DNA of 64,000 nt from Pseudomonadota bacterium (lineage in GTDB: Bacteria > Pseudomonadota > Gammaproteobacteria > Steroidobacterales > Steroidobacteraceae): NCBI GenBank assembly GCA_021777555.1, contig JAJYDK010000008.1, forward strand, positions 1 through 64,000, read 5' to 3'. Position 1 is the first letter of the stretch, and each line of letters opens with the position of its first letter. Made by a program: the position numbers and the translations under genes. The notes below the pieces were generated by a model. It was not told the DNA's origin. It ran no database searches and saw nothing but the letters and a program-made list of their open reading frames with translations. This document shows positions 1 to 9,864 of the stretch, in pieces.

Positions 1-162
1 GCTACGCTATCTTGGTGGAAATACGTCGGCACCGACGGTCGGGTGATCGGACTCGATCGCTTCGGCGCCTCGGGCAAGGGCCCCGAGGTGATGGCCCACT
101 TCGGTTTCACCGCCGAGCGCGTCCAGCGCGAAATCGGCGAACTGCTTCAGCTCGCACATTGA
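1..162 (+). CDS. tkt: Transketolase, C-terminal fragment (cut by window start)
   Basis: The first 54 codons are open and end in TGA. The encoded tail runs through WWKYVGTDG and then [19 protein letters not shown], the usual C-terminal signature of transketolase, which moves two-carbon units in the pentose phosphate pathway using thiamine diphosphate. Only the last 53 residues are inside the window, so the active-site domains are not visible. The stop lies 25 bases before gap, so co-transcription with the lower-glycolysis genes is likely. The family call rests on the C-terminal motif alone. Confidence 0.75.
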   Translation, partial: ATLSWWKYVGTDGRVIGLDRFGASGKGPEVMAHFGFTAERVQREIGELLQLAH

Positions 163-187
163 ACTCACGGTAAAGGGGAAACGGGTC

Positions 188-1201
188 ATGGCAATCAAGG
201 TCGGAATCAACGGCTACGGCCGCATCGGCCGCAACGTGCTGCGTGCGCTCTACGAGGGCAAGCGCAATGGCGAGATCCAAATCGTCGCGCTCAACGATCT
301 CGGCGACGCCAAGACCAACGCGCACCTGACGCAATACGATACCGTCCACGGCCGTTTTCCCGGTGAAGTCAAAGTGGACGGCGATTCGCTGGTCGTCAAT
401 GGCGAGCGGATCCGAGTGCTCGCCGAGCGCGATCCCGCCAAGCTCCCCTGGGGTCAGCTCGGGGTGGAGTACGTACTCGAGTGCACGGGCCTGTTCACCA
501 GCAAGGCCAAGGCGTCCGCCCACATCGCGGGCGGGGCGAAGAAAGTGATCATCTCGGCCCCGGGCGGGGAGGATGTCGACGCCACCGTCGTCTACGGCGT
601 CAACCATCAGACGCTCTCCAGCCGGCATACCGTCATTTCAAACGCCTCGTGCACGACCAACTGCCTGGCGCCCGTCGCCAAGGTGCTGCACGATGCGATC
701 GGCATCACCGCCGGCATCATGACCACGGTGCACTCCTACACCAACGATCAGGTGCTGACCGATGTCTATCACAAGGATCTGCGCCGGGCCCGCTCGGCGA
801 CCCAGTCGCAGATTCCGACCAAGACCGGCGCGGCCGCAGCGGTGGGCCTGGTGCTGCCGGAGCTCAACGGGCGACTCGACGGCTTCTCGGTGCGCGTGCC
901 GACCATCAACGTCTCGATGGTCGATCTCACTTTCAGCGCTCCGCGCGCCACCACGGTCGAGGAGGTCAATCAGGCGATGCGCAGCGCCGCCGACGGCGCG
1001 CTCAAGGGAATCCTGGGCTATAACACCGCGCCGCTGGTGTCGATCGACTTCAATCATGATGCACGCTCCTCCGTGTTCGACGCCACGCTCACCAAGGTGA
1101 TCGGCGGCACGCTGGTCAAGGTCTGCGCCTGGTATGACAACGAGTGGGGCTTCTCGAACCGGATGCTCGACACCACTCTGGCGTGGGCGAAGGCGTCATG
1201 A
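188..1201 (+). CDS. gap: Glyceraldehyde-3-phosphate dehydrogenase
   Basis: This 337-residue cytoplasmic enzyme oxidises glyceraldehyde 3-phosphate to 1,3-bisphosphoglycerate. The N-terminal NAD-binding fold starts with [11 protein letters not shown]. The catalytic segment [12 protein letters not shown] places the nucleophilic cysteine at about residue 155, and the C-terminus has the typical [12 protein letters not shown]. Length matches the family. An AAAGGGGAAA ribosome-binding site precedes the ATG. The stop overlaps the pgk start in ATGA, so the two are translationally coupled. The downstream order pgk then pyk supports a glycolytic rather than an Epd-type role. Confidence 0.97.
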   Translation: MAIKVGINGYGRIGRNVLRALYEGKRNGEIQIVALNDLGDAKTNAHLTQYDTVHGRFPGEVKVDGDSLVVNGERIRVLAERDPAKLPWGQLGVEYVLECTGLFTSKAKASAHIAGGAKKVIISAPGGEDVDATVVYGVNHQTLSSRHTVISNASCTTNCLAPVAKVLHDAIGITAGIMTTVHSYTNDQVLTDVYHKDLRRARSATQSQIPTKTGAAAAVGLVLPELNGRLDGFSVRVPTINVSMVDLTFSAPRATTVEEVNQAMRSAADGALKGILGYNTAPLVSIDFNHDARSSVFDATLTKVIGGTLVKVCAWYDNEWGFSNRMLDTTLAWAKAS

Positions 1202-2376
1202 AGGTCCTGCGCATGGCGGACACCGACCTGCGCGGGAAGCGGGTCATGATCCGCGAAGATCTCAACGTTCCGGTTCAGGACGGAGTGGTGACCAGCGATG
1301 CGCGCATCCGCGCCGCGCTGCCGACCATCCGTTACGCGCTCGACCAACATGCCCAGGTGTTCATCCTGTCGCACCTCGGACGGCCCAAGGAGGGCCAGTA
1401 CGAGGAGACGCTGTCGTTGAAGCCCGTGGCTGCGCGGCTCTCGGAGCTGCTCGGCAAGCCGGTGCCGCTCAAGCGCGACTGGCTCGATGGGCTCGAGTGC
1501 GCGCCGGGCTCGGCGGTGCTGTGCGAGAACGTCCGCTTCAACAAGGGTGAGAAGAAGGACGAGGAGCAGCTTGCCCGCAGGATGGCGTCACTCTGTGATG
1601 TGTTCGTGATGGACGCATTCGGCACCGCTCATCGGGCCGAGGCCAGCACCCATGGGGTGGTGCGCTTCGCCAGGACTGCCTGCGCCGGACCGCTATTGGT
1701 CGGGGAGCTCGAGGCGCTCGAGCGTGCGCTGAAGCAGCCGGCGCGGCCGCTGGTGGCGATCGTCGCGGGCTCCAAGGTGTCCACCAAGCTCACGGTGCTC
1801 GAGTCGCTTCTCGCCAAGGTCGACAAGCTCATCGTCGGCGGTGGCATCGCCAACACGTTCCTGGCGGCGACCGGCGTGTCGGTCGGCAAGTCACTGTATG
1901 AAGCGGACCTGCTCGAGGTGGCCCGCAGGCTCATGGAGCAGGCGCGCGCGCGCGGCGCGGAGATCCCGCTGCCGACGGACGTGGTCGTCGCGAAGGAATT
2001 CGCGGCTACCGCGCACGCCGATGTGCGCTCCATCCACGAGGTGGGAGCCGACGAGATGATTCTCGATATCGGACCCGACAGCGCCGATCGCCTGAGCGAA
2101 ATGCTGCAGGGGGCGGGGACCATCCTGTGGAACGGGCCCGTCGGAGTGTTCGAGTTCGAGCAGTTCGGCGAGGGCACCCGGGCGATCGCCCGCGCGATCG
2201 CGCGCAGCAGGGCGTTCTCGCTCGCCGGTGGTGGAGACACGCTGGCGGCGATCGAGAAGTACGGCGTGGAAGACGGCATCTCCTACATCTCGACGGGCGG
2301 GGGGGCGTTCCTGGAATTCGTCGAAGGCAAAACGCTGCCTGCTGTGGCGGCGCTCGAGGAGCGGGCAACCGGTTGA
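1198..2376 (+). CDS. pgk: Phosphoglycerate kinase
   Basis: This 392-residue glycolytic kinase makes ATP from 1,3-bisphosphoglycerate. Visible hallmarks are the substrate-binding start [16 protein letters not shown] in the N-domain, GSKVSTKL at mid-protein and the nucleotide-binding [13 protein letters not shown] near the C-terminus. The ATG at 1198 overlaps the gap stop by 4 bases. A second in-frame ATG five codons later (MADTDLRGK) is possible but less coupled. The pyk ATG follows four bases after the stop, completing a tight gap-pgk-pyk operon. No fructose-bisphosphate aldolase gene follows, although it often does in other gammaproteobacteria. Confidence 0.97.
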   Translation: MKVLRMADTDLRGKRVMIREDLNVPVQDGVVTSDARIRAALPTIRYALDQHAQVFILSHLGRPKEGQYEETLSLKPVAARLSELLGKPVPLKRDWLDGLECAPGSAVLCENVRFNKGEKKDEEQLARRMASLCDVFVMDAFGTAHRAEASTHGVVRFARTACAGPLLVGELEALERALKQPARPLVAIVAGSKVSTKLTVLESLLAKVDKLIVGGGIANTFLAATGVSVGKSLYEADLLEVARRLMEQARARGAEIPLPTDVVVAKEFAATAHADVRSIHEVGADEMILDIGPDSADRLSEMLQGAGTILWNGPVGVFEFEQFGEGTRAIARAIARSRAFSLAGGGDTLAAIEKYGVEDGISYISTGGGAFLEFVEGKTLPAVAALEERATG

Positions 2377-2380
2377 GGCT

Positions 2381-3811
2381 ATGCTGAGAAGAACCAAGAT
2401 CGTGGCGACCGTGGGGCCTGCGACCGACGACGTCGCCGTGCTGACAGACATGATGCGCGCAGGGCTGGATGTGGTGCGGCTCAACGCTTCTCACGGCACT
2501 GTCGAGGACCGCAGGCGCCGGCTGACGATGGTGCGCGAGGCTGCGCACCGCGCCAATCGATGCGTCGGCGTGCTCCTCGATCTTGCGGGACCGAAGATAC
2601 GCATCGAAGGCTTCCGCGACGGCAAGGTCCTGCTCAGTGAGGGCCAGCCGTTCACACTCGATACTGCGCTCGATCCCAAGGCGGGCACCGCCGAGGGGGT
2701 TGGCTGCGCCTACAAGAACCTGCCGAAAGACGTCACGCCGGGTGACACGCTGCTGCTCAATGACGGCCAGATCGTTCTCGGTGTCGATCGAGTCGGCGGT
2801 ACCCGCATCGAGACGCATGTGCGCGTTGGCGGCGAGCTGTCCGATCGCAAGGGTCTCAATCGTCAGGGCGGTGGCATCTCCGCTCCGGCCTTGTCCGACA
2901 AGGACAAGGAGGAAATCCGCTTCGCTGTCGAGGAGAGCATCGATTATATCGCGGTCTCATTCGCGCGCGACGCCGGTGACATCGAGCAGGCGCGCACGTT
3001 GGCTCGCCGCGCGGGTCGCGATACGCGTATCGTCGCCAAGGTGGAGCGGCAGGAGGCGATCAACAACCTCCCATCCATCATAGACGCCTCCGATGTTGTG
3101 ATGGTGGCGCGTGGCGATCTCGGCGTCGAGATGGGGTACGCCGAGCTGACCGGTCTGCAGAAGACCATCATCCATCAGACCCGTCTGAAGAACCGCGTGG
3201 TGATCACCGCCACCCAGATGATGGAATCCATGATCCAGAACCCGATTCCCACGCGGGCCGAGGTCAGCGACGTGGCGAATGCGGTGATCGACGGCACGGA
3301 TGCCGTGATGTTGTCGGCGGAGACGGCAGCGGGCCGCTATCCCGTGAAGGCCGTCGAGGCCATGGCCCAGGTCATCGAGGGCGCCGAGAAGTACCAGCTT
3401 GCGCATTCACGCGAGCGCCATCGGACCGATGGCCAGTTCAGGGACAGCGAGGAGGCGATCGCCATGGCCGTCATGTACGCGGCCAACCACATGAAAGTGC
3501 GCGCGATCGTTGCCCTGACCGAGTCGGGATCGACGCCGCTGTGGATGTCGCGTATCCGGTCCGACATCCCGATCTATGCGTTCACCCGGCACGAGTCCAC
3601 GCGCCGTCGCGTCACCCTGTTCAGGGGCGTGTATCCGGTGATCTTCGACGTCACGCACGCCAAATCGACTGGTGAGCTGTACGACACGCTGTTCACGCGC
3701 CTGCTGGAATTGAAGCTGGTTGAGCGCAAGGACCTGGTCATCCTCACCAAGGGCGAGCTGTCCGGAGTGCAGGGGGGCACGAATTCCCTGCAGATCCTGG
3801 AGGTCGCCTGA
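2381..3811 (+). CDS. pyk: Pyruvate kinase
   Basis: This 476-residue enzyme converts phosphoenolpyruvate and ADP to pyruvate and ATP, the last glycolytic step. The N-terminus RRTKIVATVGPA is the family start. MVARGDLGVE (metal and phosphate binding) and ITATQMMESM (active-site helix) are intact, followed by the C-terminal allosteric-type domain. The frame is open upstream of ATG 2381, but that stretch overlaps pgk and is arginine-rich noise. ATG 2381 sits just behind the pgk stop. Isozyme type (PykA or PykF) cannot be told from sequence reading alone. Confidence 0.96.
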   Translation: MLRRTKIVATVGPATDDVAVLTDMMRAGLDVVRLNASHGTVEDRRRRLTMVREAAHRANRCVGVLLDLAGPKIRIEGFRDGKVLLSEGQPFTLDTALDPKAGTAEGVGCAYKNLPKDVTPGDTLLLNDGQIVLGVDRVGGTRIETHVRVGGELSDRKGLNRQGGGISAPALSDKDKEEIRFAVEESIDYIAVSFARDAGDIEQARTLARRAGRDTRIVAKVERQEAINNLPSIIDASDVVMVARGDLGVEMGYAELTGLQKTIIHQTRLKNRVVITATQMMESMIQNPIPTRAEVSDVANAVIDGTDAVMLSAETAAGRYPVKAVEAMAQVIEGAEKYQLAHSRERHRTDGQFRDSEEAIAMAVMYAANHMKVRAIVALTESGSTPLWMSRIRSDIPIYAFTRHESTRRRVTLFRGVYPVIFDVTHAKSTGELYDTLFTRLLELKLVERKDLVILTKGELSGVQGGTNSLQILEVA

Positions 3812-3851
3812 GGCGCGGGGTGCGGGGTTGTAATCCGCAGCCGGCGTCCCC

Positions 3852-5063
3852 ATGGGAATGAAGATGGACGCAACGGCCGAAGTGGTGGATACCCCCTCTG
3901 CGCGACCCGTCATCGGGTTGGTGCTGACGGGGGGCGGCGCCCGCGCGGCCTACCAGGTCGGGGTGCTGCGGGCCCTGGCTGAGATCCAGCCCCGCGGACG
4001 CAATCCGTTTCAGGTCATCGTCGGAACTTCGGCCGGCGCGGTGGCGGCGAGCGTGCTGGCCGCGCAGGCGCACGCCTGGCGGCAGGCCGTGGCGGGCCTG
4101 GAGCGCGTCTGGTCGCAGTTCCGCACCGAGCAGGTCTTCTTCGTCGGCGGTCGGCACATGCTGCGCTCAGGGCTGCATTGGATCCTGGCGCTGCTCTCCG
4201 GCGGAATGGTGCTCTCGCCACCGAAGTCCCTGCTCGACAACAGCCCGCTGCGCGGGCTGTTGGGTGTGGAGGTGGATTGCGCCGGCATCCGGCGCAGCAT
4301 CGCCCGAGGACACCTGCGGGCCTGCGCGCTGTGCGCGACCAGCTACACCTGGGGGCAGTCGGTAGCGTATTTTGACGCCATTCCGGACTTGGCGGACTGG
4401 GCGCGCGCGCAGCACTGCGGACGACGGGCCGAACTCTCCCTGGAGCACATCATGGCGAGCGTGGCGCTGCCCTTGCTCTTTCCGCCCATACGGCTCGAGC
4501 AGCAGTACCTCGGCGATGGCTCGATGCGTCAGCTCAATCCCTTGAGTCCGGCCATCCGACTCGGGGCGGACCGGCTGCTCATCATCGGCGTAAGGGCCCC
4601 GCGGGCCGGTGTCGGAGCGGACGATGCGCCCGCGATGCCGACGCCCGGGGAGGTCCTGGGATACATGCTCGACACACTGTTCTCGGACCAGGTGTACAGG
4701 GATCTCGAGCACATCGAGCATATCAATCAACTGGCGCGCGCCTCCGCCGTCGCGGCCCGCACCACGCGCCAGATCGACACTCTGATGATGGCCCCGAGCA
4801 TCGATCCCAATGAGATCGCCGCCCGGCACATCGACGCGATGCCGAAGGGATTGCGGGCCCTGCTCAGGGTCATCGGCGGGCGGCCCGAGATCTCGGGCCA
4901 CCAGCTCGCCAGTTATCTCGCTTTCGAAGCGCCCTACACACGGGAACTCATCGAGCTCGGCTACCGGGATGCGATGCAGGCGAGGACCGCCCTGACGGCG
5001 TTCATGAGCGGGGAGCGGTTACCGGCGGTGATGACATCCCCGGGGATCAGCCGGGCGACTTAG
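3852..5063 (+). CDS. Patatin-like phospholipase family protein
   Basis: A 403-residue protein with the patatin Ser-Asp dyad. The oxyanion-hole motif GGGAR is at residues 27-31, the nucleophile elbow GTSAG has its serine at about 60, and the DG motif (LGDGSMRQ) has its aspartate at about 222. No signal peptide or transmembrane segment is evident at the N-terminus, so it is probably cytoplasmic or membrane-peripheral. The family hydrolyses phospholipid acyl esters; the substrate is not predictable. Several near-by ATGs (3852, 3858, 3864) make the exact start uncertain and no strong ribosome-binding site is visible. It lies 40 bases after pyk and is convergent with rapZ. Confidence 0.88.
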   Translation: MGMKMDATAEVVDTPSARPVIGLVLTGGGARAAYQVGVLRALAEIQPRGRNPFQVIVGTSAGAVAASVLAAQAHAWRQAVAGLERVWSQFRTEQVFFVGGRHMLRSGLHWILALLSGGMVLSPPKSLLDNSPLRGLLGVEVDCAGIRRSIARGHLRACALCATSYTWGQSVAYFDAIPDLADWARAQHCGRRAELSLEHIMASVALPLLFPPIRLEQQYLGDGSMRQLNPLSPAIRLGADRLLIIGVRAPRAGVGADDAPAMPTPGEVLGYMLDTLFSDQVYRDLEHIEHINQLARASAVAARTTRQIDTLMMAPSIDPNEIAARHIDAMPKGLRALLRVIGGRPEISGHQLASYLAFEAPYTRELIELGYRDAMQARTALTAFMSGERLPAVMTSPGISRAT

Positions 5064-5085
5064 CCCGGCGCGCAACGGCGCCGGG
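5064..5085. terminator. Inverted repeat between convergent genes
   Basis: An 8-bp perfect GC-rich stem (CCCGGCGC / GCGCCGGG) with a 6-base loop lies directly behind the phospholipase stop and before the rapZ stop on the other strand. There is no T-run on either side, so terminator function is inferred from position and structure only. Confidence 0.4.
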
Positions 5086-5099
5086 GACAAGGGTCCCGC

Positions 5100-5960
5100 C
5101 TAGGTGCGCAGCTCCGTGTGGCGGGCCTGCACATTCTCGAACTCGCGTGAGAACTCGGCGACCAGCCAGTCGACGATGTAGACCGAGCGATGCTGTCCGC
5201 CGGTGCAGCCGATCGCGACCGTGAGATAGCTGCGGTTGCTCGCCAGGTACTCGGGGATGCGCGCACGGATGAAGCGCGTGATGTCGGCGATCAGCGCCGA
5301 CACATCGGTGTGGCGCTCGAGAAAGCGGATCACCTCCGCGTCCTGTCCGGTGAGATTGCGCAGCGTCGGCTCCCAGTAGGGGTTGGGGAGCGAGCGCGCA
5401 TCGAACACGAAGTCCGCATCCCCCGGGATGCTCTCCTTGAAGCCGAAGGACTCGAAAGTGATGGACAGCCTCCCGGCGCTCGGTTCACCGACCCGCCGGC
5501 GCACGAGATCCCGCAGGGCGTGCACGCCCAGATTCGAGGTGTCCACGACCAGGTCCGCCGCGTGCACGATGGGCTCGAGCAGTTGGCGTTCCATCGCCAT
5601 TGCGCCGCGCAGATCCAGGTTGTGGCGGCTCATCGGGTGCGTGCGCCGTGTCTCGGCGAAACGGCGCAGCAGCACATCATCGGCGGCGGTGAGGAAGATC
5701 ACCTGGCAATCGAGGCCGCTGCGCCGCAGCTCGTCGATGAGCTGCGGCACAATGGCGATCTCGGCCGCGGTATTGCGGGCATCGAGCCCCACGGCCGCGC
5801 GCTCGTAGGTGCGCTCCGGATTGCGCACCGCATGGGCGATGAAGGGCTTGAGCAGGGCCGCGGGGATGTTGTCGATACAGTAGTAGCTCAGGTCCTCGAG
5901 CATGTGCAGAGCCACGCTCTTGCCCGAGCCGGACAGCCCGCTCAAGACGACGATGCGCAC
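5100..5960 (-). CDS. rapZ: RNase adapter / nucleotide-binding protein RapZ
   Basis: A 286-residue P-loop protein with the Walker A motif GLSGSGKS at residues 8-15 and the C-terminal conserved GCTGGQHRSVYI. In enterobacteria RapZ presents the sRNA GlmZ to RNase E and so controls glucosamine-6-phosphate synthase, the entry to cell-wall precursor synthesis. Whether the sRNA partner exists here is unknown. It is the last gene of the kdsD-to-rapZ run and starts 19 bases after hpf. In most relatives ptsN lies between hpf and rapZ; here it is absent. Confidence 0.95.
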   Translation of the reverse strand: MRIVVLSGLSGSGKSVALHMLEDLSYYCIDNIPAALLKPFIAHAVRNPERTYERAAVGLDARNTAAEIAIVPQLIDELRRSGLDCQVIFLTAADDVLLRRFAETRRTHPMSRHNLDLRGAMAMERQLLEPIVHAADLVVDTSNLGVHALRDLVRRRVGEPSAGRLSITFESFGFKESIPGDADFVFDARSLPNPYWEPTLRNLTGQDAEVIRFLERHTDVSALIADITRFIRARIPEYLASNRSYLTVAIGCTGGQHRSVYIVDWLVAEFSREFENVQARHTELRT

Positions 5961-5979
5961 GGGCGCTGCGGTGCGGGGC

Positions 5980-6309
5980 TCAGGCGCTCAACGCCCTCAC
6001 CTCCGCACGGCCCTCCAATGCGTGGTGATCGGTCAGTTTCTCCTTGTGCTTCTTGATGCACCGGTCGAGCTTGTCGGCCAGCAGGTCAATGGCAGCGTAC
6101 ATGTTCTCCTCGATCGAGTCGGCATGGATGGAATTGCCGCTCACATGCAGAGTCGCCTCGACTTTCTGACGCAGCTTCTGCACAGTCAGCACACAGTGCA
6201 CGTCGATGACCTGGTCGAAATGCCGCTCGATGCGCTCGAGCTTCTTCTCCAGGTAGCCGCGCAGGGCCGGAGTGACCTCGATGTGATGACCGGTGACGTT
6301 GAGCTGCAT
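5980..6309 (-). CDS. hpf: Ribosome hibernation promoting factor, short form
   Basis: A 109-residue protein starting MQLNVTGHHIEVTPALRGYL, the characteristic HPF/YfiA beginning. It has the basic ribosome-binding core but lacks the C-terminal extension of long HPF, so it is the short gammaproteobacterial type that drives 100S dimer formation together with RMF. It follows rpoN by 49 bases on the same strand, the classic rpoN-hpf pairing. An AGGAG-like ribosome-binding site (AGGAGACGAC) precedes the ATG. Confidence 0.94.
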   Translation of the reverse strand: MQLNVTGHHIEVTPALRGYLEKKLERIERHFDQVIDVHCVLTVQKLRQKVEATLHVSGNSIHADSIEENMYAAIDLLADKLDRCIKKHKEKLTDHHALEGRAEVRALSA

Positions 6310-6358
6310 AGTCGTCTCCTATTGCATTGTTTGCCGGGATTCAGTCATGTTCGGATCC

Positions 6359-7795
6359 TCACTGCGGCGGGCTGCCGGCGCGCTTGCGCTCGCTGGAGGA
6401 TGGGATGTTCATCGCCTCGCGGTACTTGGCAACGGTGCGCCTCGCCACCGGAATGCCTTCGGCGGACAGCAGTTCCGCGATGCGTCCGTCGCTCAAGGGC
6501 GCGAGCGAATTCTCTTCCTTGAGGAGCTTTCTGATCTTGGCGCGAATCGCGGTGGAGGAAGTGCCCGAGCCGTCGGCGCCCTCGATCTGACTCGAGAAGA
6601 AGTAGCGCAGCTCGAACACCCCGCGCGGGGTATGCATGTACTTGCCCGATGTGACGCGCGAGATCGTCGACTCGTGCATGGTGACCGCTTCGGCAATGTC
6701 CTTGAGGATCATGGGCCGCATGTACTCTTCGCCGTGCTCGAGGAAGTCCACCTGCCGCTCGACGATGGAGCGGGTCACCTTGATCAGAGTCTCGTGGCGG
6801 ATCTCCAGGCTCTTCAGCAGCCAGCGGGCCTCCTGCAGCTGGGCGCGCAGGCTCGCGTGGCTGCTGTTGCGGCCGAGGAGGCTGGCGTAGCTGTGATTGA
6901 GGCGCACTCGCGGCATGGTGGCGGAGTTGATCTCTACCGCCCAGCCGTGATCGGTGCGGCGCACGAACACATCGGGGACCACGTATTCCGGCGCGCCGGT
7001 GCTCACCGTGGCGCCCGGCCGCGGGTGGCAGGAGCGCACCAGCGCCAGCGCGCAGGCGAGCTCCTCCTCGGTCGTTCGCAGCTCGCGGCGCAGCGCCGCG
7101 AACTCACGCCCAGCGAGTTGCTCGAGGTGATGGCGGGCGATCTCGATGGCGGTGCTCAGGCCCGCAGTCGCCGGGTCGAGCTGCCGCAGCTGCAGCTCGA
7201 TGCACTCGCCGATGCTGCGCGCTCCGATGCCCGGAGGATCGAGAGCCTGAACTCCCTTGAGCACCGACTCGACCTCGGCTGCGTCGCACTGTACGTCGGG
7301 CTTGAGGGTATCGGCGATCTCCTGCAGGGGCTCGATCAGGTAGCCGTCGTCGCTGATGGCGTCCACGATGGCGCGGGAAATGGCCAGTTCGCGCGGTTCG
7401 AGCCTGGCGACTTCCAGCTGCCAGAGCAGGTACTCCTGCAGGGACTGGCCCGAGGCGTCCGCGAAGTCCTGCTGGCGCTCATCATCGTCGCCGCTCCAGG
7501 AGGAGTCCGCCGAGCCGCCCTGCCCACCCCAGTCGCCCTCGATCACCTCGATGCTCTCGGCGGGCGCTGCAGCTGCTTCCTCCGACTCGCCGGGCTCCGG
7601 CGCGGGCGTGGCATCGAGCGCGCCCGGACCTTCGGCTTCGTCCACGGGCTCGAGCATCACATTGGTCTCGAGAAGCTCGCGGATATGCGCTTGAAGCTCG
7701 AGCGCGGGCAGCTGCAGAAGCCGGATCGCCTGCTGCAGCTGCGGGGTCATGGTCAATTGCTGACCCAGCTTGAGCTGCAGGGAAGGTTTCAGCAT
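6359..7795 (-). CDS. rpoN: RNA polymerase sigma-54 factor
   Basis: A 478-residue sigma-54. The glutamine- and leucine-rich region I (LGQQLTMTPQLQQAIRLLQL) is N-terminal and is followed by an acidic linker at roughly residues 55-120. The core-binding domain comes next, then a helix-turn-helix, and the RpoN box ARRTVAKYRE at about 451-460, which reads the -24 element. It needs AAA+ activators. It sits between lptB and hpf, as in many Proteobacteria. A perfect sigma-54 promoter is found upstream of the pilin gene at 59640-60137, giving one likely target in the same window. Confidence 0.97.
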   Translation of the reverse strand: MLKPSLQLKLGQQLTMTPQLQQAIRLLQLPALELQAHIRELLETNVMLEPVDEAEGPGALDATPAPEPGESEEAAAAPAESIEVIEGDWGGQGGSADSSWSGDDDERQQDFADASGQSLQEYLLWQLEVARLEPRELAISRAIVDAISDDGYLIEPLQEIADTLKPDVQCDAAEVESVLKGVQALDPPGIGARSIGECIELQLRQLDPATAGLSTAIEIARHHLEQLAGREFAALRRELRTTEEELACALALVRSCHPRPGATVSTGAPEYVVPDVFVRRTDHGWAVEINSATMPRVRLNHSYASLLGRNSSHASLRAQLQEARWLLKSLEIRHETLIKVTRSIVERQVDFLEHGEEYMRPMILKDIAEAVTMHESTISRVTSGKYMHTPRGVFELRYFFSSQIEGADGSGTSSTAIRAKIRKLLKEENSLAPLSDGRIAELLSAEGIPVARRTVAKYREAMNIPSSSERKRAGSPPQ

Positions 7796-7872
7796 GGTGA
7801 CATGGATGGCCGTAGCCTTCCTGAATCCTAGCGGATGAAGTCCGTGTGGCCCATGAGGTTTGACGCGCGCCT

Positions 7873-8595
7873 CTATAGCCGGAACGACTCGCCCAAGTAC
7901 ACCTCACGCACATGGGGATTGGCAAGAATTTCTTCGGCATTTCCGGCGGCGATCACGGTTCCCTGATTGACGATGTAGGCGCGCTGGCATACCCCGAGCG
8001 TTTCGCGCACATTATGATCGGTGATCAGGACTCCGATGCTCCGGCTGGTGAGCTCTCGGATGATGCGCTGGATATCGAGCACCGAGAGCGGATCGACCCC
8101 CGCGAAGGGCTCATCGAGCAGCATGAACCTGGGCTCGGCCGCCAGAGCCCGGGCGATTTCCACCCTGCGTCGCTCGCCCCCCGAAAGCGACAGCCCGAGA
8201 TTGCGCCGCACATGCCCGATGCGCAGCTCCTCGAGCAGTTCTTCGAGGCGCTGTTCGCGCGCGGCCCGATCGAGATCACGGCGCGTTTCGAGAATGGCCA
8301 TGACATTGTCTTCGACCGACAGCCGACGGAAGATCGAGGCCTCCTGCGGCAGATAGCCGAGCCCGAGCTGGGCCCGACGGTGCATGGACAGCGTCGTGAT
8401 GTCCCGCTCGCCGAGATGGATGCTCCCGGAATCGCAGGGGACGAGTCCCGCCATCATGTAAAAGGCCGTGGTCTTGCCCGCGCCGTTCGGTCCGAGCAGC
8501 CCCACGACCTCGCCGCTCGCCACCTCGATGCTCAGGCCCTGGACCACCTTGCGTGAACGGTAGCTCTTCTCGAGACCCGTGGCTTTGAGCGACAT
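7873..8595 (-). CDS. lptB: Lipopolysaccharide export ABC transporter ATPase
   Basis: A 240-residue cytoplasmic ATPase that powers extraction of lipopolysaccharide from the inner membrane with LptF and LptG, which are not in this window. Walker A is GPNGAGKTT, the signature is LSGGERRR, and Walker B is [12 protein letters not shown] with the following catalytic region; DHNVRET holds the switch histidine. The start ATG shares one base with the lptA stop (TGATG), so translation is coupled. rpoN starts 77 bases downstream. Confidence 0.96.
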   Translation of the reverse strand: MSLKATGLEKSYRSRKVVQGLSIEVASGEVVGLLGPNGAGKTTAFYMMAGLVPCDSGSIHLGERDITTLSMHRRAQLGLGYLPQEASIFRRLSVEDNVMAILETRRDLDRAAREQRLEELLEELRIGHVRRNLGLSLSGGERRRVEIARALAAEPRFMLLDEPFAGVDPLSVLDIQRIIRELTSRSIGVLITDHNVRETLGVCQRAYIVNQGTVIAAGNAEEILANPHVREVYLGESFRL

Positions 8596-9329
8596 CAGCT
8601 CGATCTTCCGTGGGGCTGGGGGGGCCTCGGGCCCGGGGTGGCTGGAGGCTTCGGTTTGGGCGCCTTAGTGCCGGTGCCGGGCGATGGCGGCGTCAGGGTG
8701 AGGTGCACGCGCTGTCCGCTGCCGGGCGAGCTCGCCTGGATCCGGTCTTTCAGGACATCGTAGGTGATCAGATTGCTGCTGATTTCATTGCGTCCATCCG
8801 ACAGCCAGGCGTCATCGCTCAGCTGCACGGTTCCCCGGTCGACGTCGTAGGTGATCTGATCGGCATGCCCCTGGGTGACTTTGCCGCCCTCGGTCTGCTG
8901 CGTGAACTCGGCCGGTTTGCCCGTGACGGTCGCCCGGGTGATGCGATTGTCCTCGACGCCCACGATCGCGGTGTCCGCGTTCAGGGTGCCATGGGGTGGC
9001 GCCTGGATGTGCACATTGCCCTTCAGAGTCCATTGGCTCTGCTGCCGGGACTGGCCCACCGTGGTACGGGCGCGGTCGGCCCGCACGACGATATTGCCCT
9101 GGGTAATCAGCACCTTCTGGTACACCACCGTCTGAGTCTTGTAGTCCACGTCCACGGAGGCCGCATTGACCGTAATGGGTTGCCGGGACAGCGTGGGGAG
9201 CTTCGCCGCCGCCGGGCCGGTGGCACGGCCCGCGGCCGTGTGCACGGCGGGCTGCGCCACTGCGGCGCCGATTCCGGCAAGAGCCAGGCCGAGCAGCAGG
9301 CGCCTAGCGCGATGGGGTGACGATGGCAT
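8595..9329 (-). CDS. lptA: Lipopolysaccharide transport periplasmic bridge protein LptA
   Basis: A 244-residue exported protein. A basic N-terminus and a hydrophobic stretch (about residues 9-26) form a signal peptide ending near [10 protein letters not shown]. An OstA/LptA beta-jellyroll follows from about residue 50 to 165, with repeated short strands typical of the bridge that carries lipopolysaccharide across the periplasm. The tail from about 210 on is rich in proline and glycine, longer than usual, and probably disordered. The start lies inside the end of lptC (26-base overlap). Confidence 0.9.
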   Translation of the reverse strand: MPSSPHRARRLLLGLALAGIGAAVAQPAVHTAAGRATGPAAAKLPTLSRQPITVNAASVDVDYKTQTVVYQKVLITQGNIVVRADRARTTVGQSRQQSQWTLKGNVHIQAPPHGTLNADTAIVGVEDNRITRATVTGKPAEFTQQTEGGKVTQGHADQITYDVDRGTVQLSDDAWLSDGRNEISSNLITYDVLKDRIQASSPGSGQRVHLTLTPPSPGTGTKAPKPKPPATPGPRPPQPHGRSS

Positions 9330-9864
9330 GCACTGATGATTCTAACTGCAGTCGATGGGCCTTCAAATCCGCGACCAGGCCCAGGGCGTCGAGCCTTTGA
9401 CCGGACCAGGTGAGCGTGACCGGATCGGCGGTACTGACGATATCGGAGCGGCTGTCGAACGACAGGGCCTGGGTGGCGATCCGGATGGGCGCACTCGATC
9501 CGGGGATGGTCGCCGACACCTGCACGTGGCCGGACAGGTCGATCTGGCTCGTGCCGCGCAGAAGCTCGCCCTGCTCGGAGGTGGCCGTCCACCGCTCGCC
9601 ACCGTTCTGGAAGCTCATGCTGACCTGGCTGAGCTGCACCTGGTCCGCGTTCGGCAGCTGGCGGATGGTGGCGGCATCGAGCGTGTAGAGCGGCAGTCCG
9701 GTGGGGCCGGTCTGCACGAGTTGGGCGTCGCGTGCCGAATACCCTTCATCCGGGGTCGCCTGCCGCACGGTGGTCGCCTGCGGCGCTGCGTTCTGACGTG
9801 CCAGCAGCAGCGAGCCGATGATCACGGCCGCAACGGTCAGGATGGCGAAGATCCGGTAGATCAC
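9304..9864 (-). CDS. lptC: Lipopolysaccharide export protein LptC
   Basis: A 186-residue bitopic inner-membrane protein that receives lipopolysaccharide from LptBFG and hands it to LptA. A single N-terminal membrane segment (IFAILTVAAVIIGSLLL) is followed by the periplasmic jellyroll. The frame is open further upstream, but the GTG at 9864 overlaps the kdsC stop as GTGA and starts directly before the membrane segment. It gives the family's normal length, so it is the preferred start. Confidence 0.88.
   Translation of the reverse strand: MIYRIFAILTVAAVIIGSLLLARQNAAPQATTVRQATPDEGYSARDAQLVQTGPTGLPLYTLDAATIRQLPNADQVQLSQVSMSFQNGGERWTATSEQGELLRGTSQIDLSGHVQVSATIPGSSAPIRIATQALSFDSRSDIVSTADPVTLTWSGQRLDALGLVADLKAHRLQLESSVHAIVTPSR

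Noticed and set aside
6293..7831. 512-codon plus-strand frame opposite rpoN
   Set aside because: Antisense shadow; rpoN has its full set of motifs.
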